The notes below the pieces were generated by a model. It worked only from the letters and a program-made list of their open reading frames with translations, was not told the origin of the DNA and ran no database searches. 64,000 nt of DNA from Hepsetus odoe (taxonomy: Eukaryota > Chordata > Actinopteri > Characiformes > Hepsetidae): contig CM029369.1 of NCBI GenBank assembly GCA_017165825.1, positions 5,565,433 to 5,629,432 on the forward strand, given 5' to 3'. Positions 23,090-33,310 of this stretch are shown piece after piece. The position numbers and the translations under genes are program-made. Position 1 is the stretch's first letter. The number at the start of each line of letters is the position of its first letter.

Positions 23090-24063
23090 TCTTCTTTTTC
23101 TTTCAGCTGCTCCTGTTTAGGGGTCGCCACAGCGGATCAACTGTCTCCATTTCTTCCCGCCCTCTGCATCTTCCTACTTCAAATTGACCACCTGCATGTC
23201 CTCTCTCACCACGTCCATAAACCTCCTCTTTGGCCTTTTTCTTCTCCTCTTTCCTGGCAGCTCCATCTTCAACATCCTCCTCCCAATATAATCTTCGTCT
23301 CTCCTCTGAACATGTCCAAACCAACACAGCCTTGCTTCTCTAACTTTGTCTCCAAGATGTCCAACCTGATCTGTCCCTCTAATATACTCATTTCTAATCC
23401 TGTCCATCCTCGTCACACCCAACAAAAATCTCAGCATCTTTAACTCTGACTCCTCCAGCTCCGCCTCCTGTCTTTTCATCAGTACCACCATCTCCAACCT
23501 GTACAACATAGCTGGTCTCACTACTGTCCTGTAAACCTTCCCTTTTACTCTAGCTGGTACCCGTCTGTCACAAATCACTCCAGCCACTCTCTTCTTCACC
23601 TCTCTTCCACACTCACCACTCCTAGATATTTAAACTCCACCTTTATTACCTCCACTCCCTGCATCCTAACCACTCCACTTTCCTCCCTTTCATACACTCT
23701 CATGTATTCTGTTTTTGCCCTACTCACTTTCATTCCTCTCCTCTCAAGAGCATATCTCCATCTCCATCTCTCCAGGTTCTCCTCAACCTGCCCTTACTTC
23801 CATCTTGTTTATTTGCTGCACTTCCTGGTTCTCTCTTCTCACATCATTCAGTCTTCTCTTGCTCTCATTTTCTTCATTCATCAGCTCCTCAAAGTATTCC
23901 TTTCATCTGCTCAATACGCTCTGATCACCTGTGAGTACGTTTCCATTTCTATCTTCAATCGCCCTGACCTGCTGCACATCTTTCCCAGATCTGTCTCTCT
24001 GTCTAGCCAATCGGTAAAGGTCCTTTTCTCCCTCTTTACTGTCCAACCTCTCATGCAAAATAG
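23090..24063 (-). mobile_element. RTE-like LINE, RT core deleted, intact duplications
   Basis: Minus-strand order: LDSKEGEKDLYRLARQRDRS, KEYFEELMNEENES (preceded by a TGA where the family probably has Trp), then a direct jump to EENLERWR and ALERRGMKVSRAKTEYM. Next is an open 141-codon stretch with VKGKVYRTVVRPAML, LLGVTRMDRIRNEYI, LCWFGHVQRRDEDYI and MELPGKRRRKRPKRRF, then ggcgacccctaaacaggagc and a short GAA/AAAG tail. The jump removes most of the reverse transcriptase, including FADD. The element is 5'-truncated. A perfect 19-bp duplication flanks it, so it moved in trans or lost its core after inserting. Confidence 0.85.
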
Positions 24064-24082
24064 AATAGAATAATATAAGTAT
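24064..24082 (+). repeat. right target-site duplication
   Basis: Second copy of the 19-mer at 23071-23089. No mismatch. Confidence 0.9.
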
Positions 24083-24500
24083 GATGTTCAAAATCCCACA
24101 TTTCCCCCTAAGAATCTGTAGAAACCAAATGGAATCATGAAATACTGAAAAAAAAACAAAAAAAAAAAACAAATCTTCATTAAGAACCAATTAATAATCA
24201 GTTAAACAATCAGACTGTGAGCTATTCAAGCAAAATAAAATATATCCCAAATTCAGGCTAATCAACACTCGATTCCAAATTCCTAATGACAGAGACCTTG
24301 GCAGATATGTTATAATATATATCAGGAATGAAAGAACAACCCCTTTTTTCACCCCCACAAAAAAAAAAATCAATATCTAGTACCATCTGATTGTAAAGGG
24401 TCATTTGCCTAGCATTACTGAAGCTCTGATTAAAATGATCCATTGTACATGTGGTGTAATTGTTTACTCTTTTTATAACCCTGACTCTTTTCAAAATCAT
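24083..24500. other. unique AT-rich spacer
   Basis: Poly-A tracts near 24148-24170 and 24358-24370; otherwise nothing. Confidence 0.4.
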
Positions 24501-24926
24501 CTAATGCCACTGTTTTACCATCATTTGGAAAATGGGCACCAAATGTGCATTGTGCTGATGATGCAAGAAGCTCATAGGAATGGAACAGATCCCTCTTATG
24601 GAGAGAATTTCTAGGGTCATTAGTAGGTCTCTTAGCTGGAACAGTCTAGGCAGAATATTCTGACCCTGACCACATGGCTGATGGAAAATTAGTAGCTGGG
24701 GTGTCTCTGCTGACACATTGCTATTAAAGTGAAAGGGAATGGCTTTTCCTACAAAAGGGTTCCTGTGCTGGGTTGTGGAAGTGTTCAGAAGGCAAATTCT
24801 AGCACCCAAATTTGGACCTGTACCATTAATTTGCCAGGACAAATTAGCCTCTGCGGCCTGAAGTCTAGGTGACAGTACAATCAGGAATGGGTCGTGGCAC
24901 TGCAGTTTGTTTGTATATGTTGGCAC
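24501..24926 (-). other. unrecognised 141-codon reading frame
   Basis: An open minus-strand frame containing four N-glycosylation sequons (NLSW, NGTG, NTST, NVSA). No signal peptide, transmembrane helix or known catalytic motif is visible. It lies about 0.5 kb downstream, in the same orientation, of the gag-like relic at 25456-26790. It could be a decayed part of the same retroelement or a chance frame; I favour chance or decay. Confidence 0.15.
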
Positions 24927-25124
24927 TGTGAGAAATCAGGACAGATACGCAAAAAATAGAGGCATTAAAGACCTCACTGAAAAGATGTGCTTCAGGCTGA
25001 AATGTGTTAAGCAACCATACCCACAACCCGCAAGGTAGTCATGATAATCAATACCCTAAATAGTATCACCATCCCTTATCCCAGAGATTTCACTACAGAA
25101 ATGTAATCAGACGTGTTACATATT

Positions 25125-25128
<4 letters not shown>
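24927..25128. other. unique spacer
   Basis: Nothing recognised. Confidence 0.4.

Positions 25129-25200
<72 letters not shown>
25129..25200. repeat. (TG)n microsatellite
   Basis: About 35 uninterrupted TG units, the longest TG tract in the window. Confidence 0.95.
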
Positions 25201-25233
25201 GGTGTGTGTTAAGACATGTTAGCAGCTTGTTTA

Positions 25234-25455
25234 AGGATCGGAAGGTTTGAATCACGGACCAGTAGATTGCTCTGAGGTACCCTTGAGCAAGGTACTGTCC
25301 CCATTACTGCTCCTCAGGCGCTTTAAATAGCTGTCCCCTGTTGCACATATGTGTAGGGTTAAATGCAGAGGTTGCACTTCGTTGGGGCTCACTGAGTGTT
25401 GAGCTGTGTACTCACAAGACAACTTATCACTTTACCTTTCACTTTCACTTTCACT
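25234..25455 (+). mobile_element. SINE-1, head truncated
   Basis: Begins at ggatcggaaggtttgaatca, then ctgaggtacccttgagcaag and ctgctcctcaggcgctttaa, and ends in a threefold CTTTCA tail. The A-box half is missing. The tail abuts the gag-like relic. Confidence 0.85.
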
Positions 25456-26790
25456 AACTAGCACACCTTAGGGCTTCTCTTGAAGAGTCTGGGATGTGGC
25501 CACTCTATGGTGGAGAGAAGCTGCTCTTGTTGCTCCCATGTCAGTTGTCGGAACTTGTCCTTCACCCCAATTCAGTGACTGTTGCATTGAATATTGCAGT
25601 TGCCACCATTCATATTTTTCTTCTTTTGATGACGTTGTTGCACCCAGTGGCCTGGTTTTCCACAATACCTGCAGTTCCTTCTGAACTTAGCACAGTTTTT
25701 CATTCCAGCTCATCTTTAAGTTCAGCTTTGGGCTCCTTCACAGTTTGGGCAGGTATGTCCCGCTCATTTGCACTGGCCAGGCTTTTCATCATTTGCATAT
25801 CAGAGCAGGGTCAAATCTGATCATGATCAAAGTGACAAATGACCAATGATCATGCGTTAATCTGAGCATTTGAGTGAGTTCAGACTTCAGGGCTTCTAAA
25901 GGAGAACAGCAACTAGAGAGGAGACAGGACAGGAGGAGAAATAGGAGGGGTCGCCCCACCTTCTGGGGGTTGTTCAGGTGTTGGAGCTCAATGAATCATT
26001 TGAAACTGGGCTACCAGCTGAGCAACATTTCTTCTGTCTAGCCCAGCCATACATGCCAAAAGCCAAAGCAATGTTTTCATCCTCTACTTTCTTGCTTTCT
26101 GAAGCTGCAGCTTCTAGCTGCGCTTTAAGTTTTGCTGTAATCTCATGTTTTTCAGTGTTCATCACAGACAGCTCTCTGTTTTTGTTACAAAGCAACTCCG
26201 TTAGAGCAGCCACTTGCTCTTGCAAGCCTTTAGACATTCTGTCAGCTGTAGTTTTACACACGAATTCATTTCAACACTGTAGCTGGCGCAGAATAATGAG
26301 TGACCGCTGTAACCCTTTCTTTCATTGTATGCTCAGCATTTATGGCATACGGTTTTATGTCATCATAGGTTCAAATTCCTCTTGACTCAGCTTTGATGTC
26401 ATATTTGGCACGGATTTCATTACCAACACACTTCAAGCACCAACATTTGTCAAGATATTTGTTTAGATTTTTCGTCATTTGTTCTGCAGCAACATCTGGC
26501 AGCTCAATCCCACTCTTCTCCATAGCTGGCTTTGCTACAGATCGGCTTTGCTTGCAAGCCTCTTCAGCAATGTCATCTTTAAAAGCAACTGCTTACCAAG
26601 TGCGTGTTATACATTTGTTTCTTTCCACACCCACAAATCTCACAGGCTGGCCCTCTTTTTTCTTTGAGCTCACAACCAAGAAACAGGGAAATCCCACTGT
26701 CTCAGGTACAGGTTAGGTCTTCTTCATCAAGCGATCCTTCGGTAATTGGTAATTGGTTACTCAAGATGGTAAGATACCTTTTCTGACTTC
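25456..26790 (-). mobile_element. decayed gag-like region of an LTR retroelement
   Basis: Reading the minus strand from right to left: a segment FKDDIAEEACKQSRSVAKPA and MEKSGIELPDVAAEQMTKNL (about 26430-26580); a charged coiled coil LQEQVAALTELLCNKNREL, MNTEKHEITAKLKAQLEAAA (about 26080-26230); and a zinc-knuckle-like KNCAKFRRNCRYCGKPGHW (about 25640-25695). In that knuckle, CX2CX4HX4C, the last Cys is Arg. Stops and shifts separate the parts. Coiled coil plus basic CCHC box suggests retroelement gag; which LTR family is unknown. No LTR, primer-binding site or pol was identified. Described as found; non-functional. Confidence 0.45.
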
Positions 26791-27044
26791 CAGCATGAGG
26801 ACAATGTCAAAGTTGCACTTTCATTTCCTTTGGTCAGGTGATTTCAGCAACCCTTTGATCCTTACTCATCCCAGTGTTGTTCTGTGACACTGACTGATGG
26901 ATTCTGTTGATATAATTCCAGGTTTTTTTAAGAGTCAGTGATGAGGCAGGTACTTATTGCAAGACGAAAAGAAGAAGAGAAGAGGACGGAGGGTGTGTCT
27001 CTCTGCATGTTTTGTCTTAGGGCAGGTCAAGACAGTACCCCCCC
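26791..27044. other. unique spacer
   Basis: Upstream side of the gag-like relic, where an LTR and primer-binding site would be expected. I could not recognise either. Confidence 0.35.
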
Positions 27045-27102
27045 ACGCACACACACACACACGCACACACACACACTCACACACACACACACACTCACAC
27101 AT
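27045..27102. repeat. (CA)n microsatellite, interrupted
   Basis: CA units with CGCA and CTCA interruptions. Both-strand frames across it are low complexity. Confidence 0.95.
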
Positions 27103-27743
27103 CAGCAAACAGTGTGTTATGCAGACAGAAAAGAAGCACACAATTTATCAGGTTTTTACAGAACATGCCGGAGACTTTGAAGCTTTCTTAAACACGTTTT
27201 ACAGATAACAGAGCTTTTTGTCAGCAGGGATGAAATGCAGATTTGCAATCACTGATAGAGAGCATAAGAAGTAGATTAATCTAAAAATGATGTGAAAATC
27301 CCCCAAAATCAACATTTTAAGCGTATTTCTTAATGGCACGGGCCTCTTCAGGCAGGATAATGCCTTCCACACTACAGCAATTTGAGATCACTTGAGAAAT
27401 AATCTGAGACGATTGACAAGCAGTTCCAGATGTTGACTTGGCCTCTAAATTCCTCAGTTTACCAGCATCTCTTACATTGATTAAGTGTGAATTTTTTGTT
27501 CAGTTAAAATTACAAAATATAGCACACTTACTTCACTTGACTTCAGAGTAGGGCGTAACATTCTCCCAGTAACCAATATCATTTATTTAGCTTAAGTAGC
27601 GTGAGAGGCTGTTGTGAACTTCTGAATGATCTCTGAAAATAAAACACATGATAACACTTCCCATTATCGGTGTCTGGATTTGGGGATCAGAGTTTTTAAA
27701 AGAAAGTATTGTGACTGGAATCTCAGAAGGACAGACTCATCAT
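27103..27743. other. unique block
   Basis: No recognised element. Confidence 0.4.
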
Positions 27744-27985
27744 GAGGCAGCGGTAGCCTAGTGCGTATGGACTAGGCCCCAGCATCTGAAGGTTGTAAAT
27801 TCAAATCCCACACCTGTAGGTTGCCCCGATGTACCCTTGAGCAAGGTACTGTCCCCATCACTGCTCCCCGAGTGCTGGATATGGCTACTCACCACTGCAC
27901 GGTGTGTGTAAGGGTTTTAATGCAGAGAATGCATTTGGTTGTGGTTCGATGACTAATGACAATTAGTCACATTCACTTCACTTGC
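27744..27985 (+). mobile_element. SINE-1, full length but diverged
   Basis: Head gaggcagcggtagcctagtg, B-box-like aaattcaaatccc, gtacccttgagcaaggtact, ctgctccccgagtgctggat, caccactgcacggtgtgtgt, ending in a diverged ttagtcacattcacttcact. Confidence 0.85.
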
Positions 27986-28017
27986 TTCGCTAAAGTAACT
28001 GGAAAAATCTTTAGAGC

Positions 28018-28390
28018 ACGTCAAGTCTCTCACTCATTTTCATAGCCGCTTGTCCTAATTAGAGTCGCAGGGGGGTGCTGGGGCCTATCCCAGCTCTCAC
28101 AGGGTGAAAGGTGAAGAAATACCCTAGACAGGCTGCCAGTCTATTGCACTCACACATGCACACTCACACACAGACACAGACACAGACAAACACACTCATT
28201 CACACTTGCAGCCAATTTAGCATCTCCAGTCCACCTGACGCGCATGGAGGATGGTGGGAGGAAACCGGAGCTCCCGGAGGAATCCCACGCAGACACATGC
28301 AAACTCCACACAGAAACTCCGCCCCTCCTGGGACTCCAGCCCATCTCGCTGTGATGTGACAGCAATACCCACGGTGCCAGTGTGCCGCCC
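28018..28390 (-). mobile_element. SINE-2, nearly full length
   Basis: Reverse-oriented. The 3' end complement cttgtcctaattagagtcgc, gcctatcccagctctcacag, a CA-rich middle (28146-28204), ccaatttagcatctccagtc, ggaggaaaccggagctcccg and the 5' body atgcaaactccacacagaaa are present. Its tRNA-like head should lie near 28380 and is badly worn. This is a widespread teleost repeat; I place it as a SINE because other copies have a tRNA-like head. Confidence 0.7.
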
Positions 28391-29133
28391 CACATCAGGT
28401 TCAGCTTTCTTACATAAACAAAAACTGGTTTCAAAGAAAGCTATACTAAAGACTATACTGCTCTGCATCCCTTGATAATGTTTTTCATCAGTTGGGCAGT
28501 TTAGAGCATTTGCTGGAATAACCAAATGCAAAACAAGGTTTTGACCACAGCAGTTATCAGCCTGTAGAGTGAGCTTTTACACCCTTATCTATACATTTGA
28601 ATTGAGGGTTGTATTATATTTGTGGTCTGTTACAGGTGGGCCTTTTTTGTATAAATGCTGTGTGTAAACTGCTTTCCCAGACTGCAAATTAAATTTCACA
28701 TTAGGGATAATAAAGTAAGTAAGGAAGCAAGTCATTTAACGTACTAGAGTCAGTGATGCAGATTTTTTTGTTAGAAATTAGGCTAGAAAAAAAAAAAAAC
28801 CCAAAACAAAAACATTTATTTATAATGGTAGAAACTCTTCTTTCTTTCTTTCTTTTATTCTGATTCTTTTTCTAAGCTAAACCTGGCACTCATGTTTTGG
28901 ACATCAGCGCACACATATTCACCATAAATCTCCAAAGTGTTGCAAAAAGAATGATAAGCGTTCTCTTTCTTGAAAGTTTAATCCTTGGTATGATATAGTT
29001 TATGACATATCTGCAGCGACGTTATGGAAGATGATTCTTGTCAAGTAGCACTTCCATGAATCCCAAGACCAAAGGTTTTCTAGCAAAATGTCACCCAGAG
29101 CTGCACAGTGCCTCCTCCCCCTTCTTCTCATAG
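28391..29133. other. unique spacer
   Basis: A poly-A tract at about 28787-28799 and a TTTC run at about 28839-28856; otherwise nothing recognised. Confidence 0.4.
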
Positions 29134-29135
29134 TA

Positions 29136-29681
29136 CAGTACTGTGCAAATGTTTTAGGCAGGTGTGAAAAAATGCTGTAAACAAAGAACGCTTTCAGAAA
29201 TATAAATAATGATTGTTTATTTTGATCAATTTACAAAATGCAAAGTGAGCGAACAAAAGAAAAATCTAAATCAGATCAATATTTGGTGTTTCTACCTTTT
29301 ACCTTCAAACCAGCATCAGTTCTTCTGGCCCCACAGAGCCCTGATCTCAACATCATCCAGTGTGTCTGGATCGCATGAAGAGACAGAAGGATGTGAGGAA
29401 GCTACATCCACAGAAGATCTGTGCTCAGTTCTCCAAGATATCTGGAACGACCTACCAGCCGAGTTCCTTCAAAAACTGTGTGCGAGTGTACCTAGAAGAA
29501 TTGATGCTGTTTTGAAGGCAAAGGGTGGTCACACCAAATATTGATCTGATTTAGATTCTCTTTTGTTCATTCACTGCATTTTGTTGATCCATGAAAATAA
29601 ATGATCAACACTTCCATTTCTGAAAGCATTCTTGGTTTACAGCATTTTTTCACACCTGCCTAAAACTTTTGCACAGTGCTG
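29136..29681 (+). mobile_element. Tc1-like element, internally deleted, TA-flanked
   Basis: Terminal repeats cagtactgtgcaaatgtttt (left) and the matching aaaacttttgcacagtgctg (right) are bounded by TA at 29134-29135 and 29682-29683. Inner repeat arms extend to about 170 bp. The + strand keeps the transposase C-terminus: PQSPDLNIIQCVW, then NDLPAEFLQKLCASVPRRID and AVLKAKGGHTKY with stop at about 29542. The third catalytic acid of the DDE triad, expected as Glu in NPIE, reads Gln (NIIQ). The N-terminal and central parts are deleted. Non-autonomous. Confidence 0.85.
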
Positions 29682-29683
29682 TA

Positions 29684-30977
29684 TATACTAGTGTCATCTT
29701 TTCTTAAGTATCCAAATCCTTTGTCCAAATTAGCAACCTTTTCAGTTCTGAGTCTTACACACCTACCGTAGGCCCTTTGCTCAGCTTTCTCAACTCATCT
29801 GTCAGTGGTTTTATTGTTGTGGTTTGACTGGTGTATTCCCGAGAATAAATGCTTCTCTCTCTGCAGGACACACTCAAGATGAAAACTTACACATAAAGGT
29901 GTTGGGAGTGCACACTCAGACAATGCCAAGAGCATCCTGTTCCCTCTCCTGTGCTAATGAAACAAAGGTGGATGGGCTCCCTGTCATTGAAGTCTATGCC
30001 TGAGTGATTTTCTGTTTCCAGCTTGTGATGTAAAGACTGCACAAATGGAGCACTTCAAAGAGACCCTCAGCCTCTGGGAGGATACCCAAAATGCAAAATC
30101 TAACTAGAGAGAAACTAAAGAAAATTAATGGTCAGAGTTTATGTTCAAAGTCATCTTTAGTCTTGCTTGTGCTAAAACAAGCTGAGAACAAGATGGCAAA
30201 TCTCGAGACCTAAAACTGCTTATTGAGCCTTAGTAATTAAGTTTCTTTTATTTATTTATTTATTTCTGGGAAGATTGAGCGACAGTGCATTTCATCACTA
30301 TTCCTGCTAACTACAAAGCTGTGCAGAACTGTACATGCTCCTATGGAAAAGGTCTTTTAGATGCTTGCATGTAGTGGTGCTGAATCTCAATCAGCTCTGG
30401 GAATAGTGAGTTAAGAGGATAATATTCTTTAGCCTATTTCCAACGTATTCCTTTAGGCCTTCCTCATAAGACTCGGCACATGGCTCTCAAAGTGAGCAAT
30501 AATTATATCTACGGCTTCATGCGGTGCCATTTTTATAGTTCATAATTTATAAACCACAGTCTTAACTGAGGGTATTTGGACTGAATTTCATCATACAAGA
30601 TAGGGAACGAAAACAAGTCTGGGCACAATTCGACTGAAGATTGTTTTTTCCGCAGAATTTGGGGTGACTTTTCTAATAAAAAGTTGTCACAGAGGGAGCC
30701 TGTGCAAAGGGAAGTCAGTTTCCTTTCGCAATAATTAGTTGCAACACAACATGAAAATATGAAAATACACAGTCTACGCAAAGAGATGTCAAATATTCCT
30801 AAATAATTAATTTGTACGCAGACAGAAACATATAATTATACACAGCAGCCTCAAAATAAAAGCTATACCATCAAAGCACAAAAATGAAACATTGCTGGTG
30901 ATGAAACATGGACCAAACTGGTTTTGCTGCCCATTTCCCTTTTTGAGTTGATTATGAGCTTTAATGATTTAATATTA
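29684..30977. other. long unique block
   Basis: About 1.3 kb with no recognised repeat except a TTTA run near 30248-30267. No exon defended. Confidence 0.4.
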
Positions 30978-31100
30978 GGAGTGGTAGCTCAGGGGTGGGA
31001 TATTTCCAAGCGGCTCTATCTTATCTCCAGTAATAGAACCCATCTGAGCCCCCGAACAAGACCCTTAAACCAAAAGAGCTCCTGATAGACTCTCTCGGTC
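30978..31100 (+). mobile_element. worn V-SINE-like fragment
   Basis: ggagtggtagctcaggggtg (A-box-like head) and gaacaagacccttaaaccaa (V-SINE core) in the expected order. The 3' tail is missing. Low sequence identity, so tentative. Confidence 0.45.
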
Positions 31101-31298
31101 TTTGTTCAATCGATGCTGACAAATCCATCATGTTTAAAGGAAGACAAACGATTTACATCATGGAAACTTCATGCCAGTCAGGAATCATGAGCTTCACTGG
31201 TATGAAGGCTCAGGGTTTCGCTACCATCCCTGAATTCAAACTACCAAGAAGAATAAAAGGGTAGCAAACATGCTCTAAATCACTGCATTTAACTTACA

Positions 31299-31382
31299 CC
31301 TATCCTACACCACAAGCTATTTCAAAGGGTCATTGATGGACCAAGATTAAGCATTTGTGTGGCTTGGTATTAAAAGATGCCA
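31299..31382. repeat. 84-bp direct repeat, copy 1
   Basis: Starts cctatcctacaccacaagct and ends tggtattaaaagatgcca. It matches 34245-34328 in the same orientation with 7 differences in 84 bases and no gaps. It does not match the SINE, LINE or Tc1 families of the window. Confidence 0.9.
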
Positions 31383-31517
31383 ACAGATTCTTTTAAATGA
31401 AGAATAATTATGTCCAGAAGTCATTGGGGCTTAACCCAATGGAGAAGATCTTGGATGACCCTAAGGCAACATGTTAAGAAACATTAAAAAAATTAACATT
31501 GTGGTAAGCTGCAATTA

Positions 31518-31769
31518 AAAGCGGTGGCCTAGTGGTTGGGAGTTGGCCCCCAATCGGAAGATTGTGGGTTCGATTCCCTCCCCAGGTTGCCCTGAGGTAC
31601 CCTTGAGCAAGGTACCGTCCCTGTCACTGCTCCCCGGGTGCTTTCAATAGCTGCCCACTGCTGCACGGTGTTTGTGTACATGGGTTAAATGCAGAGGGCC
31701 AATTTCGTTGTGGTTCACATGTGCTGTGACCTCGCAATGACAAGGGTTGTCACTTTCACTTTTCACTTC
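31518..31769 (+). mobile_element. SINE-1, full length, well preserved
   Basis: A box tggcctagtggttggg and B box ggttcgattcc sit at normal tRNA spacing. Then ctgaggtacccttgagcaag, ctgctccccgggtgctttca, ctgctgcacggtgtttgtgt, gggttaaatgcagag and tgacaagggttgtcactttc, ending in a short CACTTTT repeat. A good in-window reference copy. Its internal RNA polymerase III promoter looks intact. Confidence 0.93.
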
Positions 31770-31918
31770 AAAAGGTCTGAATGTTCCTTTACACAGTGTG
31801 TAAACTGTTACACTGTGCAGACTGATGAGATGTAGTGCACTTTCATATGTTTGTTGAGGTGATTTTTTTAGGAATATTTCATGCAGAAATCCAAGTAACG
31901 ATTCATACAGAAGTGATA

Positions 31919-32110
31919 GGGTGTTGGTGGTCTAATGTTACTTGCCTATGGGCCAAGAGGTCGTAGAATCAAATTCCATCTCCAGCACTACCACCATTGG
32001 GTTCCTGAGCAAGACCCTTAACCTCAAGTTGCTGCATGAGGACTGTCCCTGTAATCAGGAATTGGAAGTCACTCTGGATAAGAGCGTCTGCTAAATGCCG
32101 TAAATGTAAG
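31919..32110 (+). mobile_element. HE1/V-SINE-like, full length
   Basis: Head ggtggtctaatgttacttgc, ctccagcactaccaccattg, gggttcctgagcaagaccct, ggaagtcactctggataaga and gcgtctgctaaatgccgtaa. Eroded A box; B-box-like gaatcaaattcc. Only one ATGTAA tail unit remains. Confidence 0.88.
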
Positions 32111-33150
32111 ATATACTGTTATTAAAATTCCTCATCCATAAATATATATTTGTGTGATGTATTTATTTTCTAGAGTCACAGGAGGATATAAATCTATGTG
32201 CCAAAAAAAGGCATGTAAGGTCAAGCTGAAGGCCAGAGCCAAACAGAATGATTACCATCAACAACTGGGTGCATTGACATGCATCCCCCCCCTGTGTGAA
32301 CAACAGATAAGTCTGACACTTTCACCCTCCAAAGCTTCAGGGACATTCATGCATGCAGACGTTCTTCTCACTGCCTCGCCTCAGAAATGAAAAGCAAACA
32401 AGAAGAAACAATCCCGGAAATTGCAGACTCACTTTTCCTTACGCACAGGCAAGCAGTGTGATACTTATTTATCGCTTTGTAATAGTTTTCACAGTTTTGC
32501 TTAGTGTGTCTTTTGCTTTTTTTTTTTTTAAGCCGGAGAGCAAAGATGAGCTGTGAAGGAGGTTTGGAAGTCAAGCATAATAGCGCCGAATGTAATTATA
32601 GATGCTACGGTTCAAATCTTGATCATCGCTGGAAAAGACGTCTCTTTGTTCTCCTTGCTATTGTTTATTTCATGCTTGGCTTAATTTTTAATTCAAGAAA
32701 CGCACAAGAATGGAACGTGATCATCAGACAAATAGACATAGGCGCCAAGGAGTATAGAATATGAAAGAAAATAGCAAAAGCAAAAAGAAAGGCAGTCACA
32801 CGATGGCTCCGTTACACTGTCCTAACAGAGTGATTAGCTGAAGGGCAATCCTGGAATTATGGATGTCACATTGTTCCTTAAAGCATAAAGTGACTCTTAG
32901 AAAAAATAAAGAAAATGCAAATGTACTGAGAAGCAGCTCTCTACGGGACTCACTGCAGCACATTTAGAATACTAGTCATTTTCTAAATATTTGCACAAGC
33001 AGTTTATGCTTTAATGAATGTTACTTCTTGGAATATCTTGACCATCTTTTGTCTGGTGGACTTTCATATGAATATGAATGCTGGGAAGGCCTTCTAGGCT
33101 AGTTGTGCAAATGATGAAATTTAAATAAACACTTTAATACAACCAAACAC
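32111..33150. other. unique block with one curious frame
   Basis: No transposon recognised. At 32533-32764 a frame follows a long pyrimidine tract with AG (about 32506-32533). It encodes MSCEGGLEVKHNSAEC, a basic stretch WKRRLF and a hydrophobic run VLLAIVYFMLGLIF, then stops. It could be a chance frame. No homologue is recalled and no donor site or upstream exon is evident. Confidence 0.2.
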
Positions 33151-33310
33151 ATGGGAGTGAACACTGACAAACCAGGAGCAGTGAGCTGTAATATCTGCAC
33201 CCAGGGGGCACTTCTGGGGTTAAGTGCTTTGCACAAGGGCACTTCAGCCGTGGACGCAGGAATGAAAAAGCACTTCTTGCCGGTCCACAGCATTAAACCG
33301 GTAACCCTTC
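33151..33310 (-). mobile_element. diverged SINE relic with V-SINE-like core
   Basis: The minus strand reads gaagtgcccttgtgcaaagc and acttaaccccagaagtgccc, then tcactgctcctggtttgtca. This is the core order of a common fish SINE type related to, but distinct from, SINE-1. The head is weakly visible as ggtttaatgctgtgg. Old and worn. Confidence 0.5.

Noticed and set aside
23702..24073. 123-codon + strand frame
   Set aside because: Antisense of the RTE-like LINE at 23090-24063.
26935..27208. Overlapping frames of His-Thr or Cys-Val repeats
   Set aside because: Translation of a CA microsatellite on both strands.
28150..28204. CRISPR-like regular spacing of CACACA motifs
   Set aside because: Simple CA-rich sequence in the middle of SINE-2 with no conserved repeat/spacer structure; CRISPR arrays are not expected in a fish genome.
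31518..31600. Possible functional tRNA gene
   Set aside because: A and B boxes are present, but the sequence continues as a SINE-1 body shared with over 20 copies, and no proper acceptor-stem pairing was seen.
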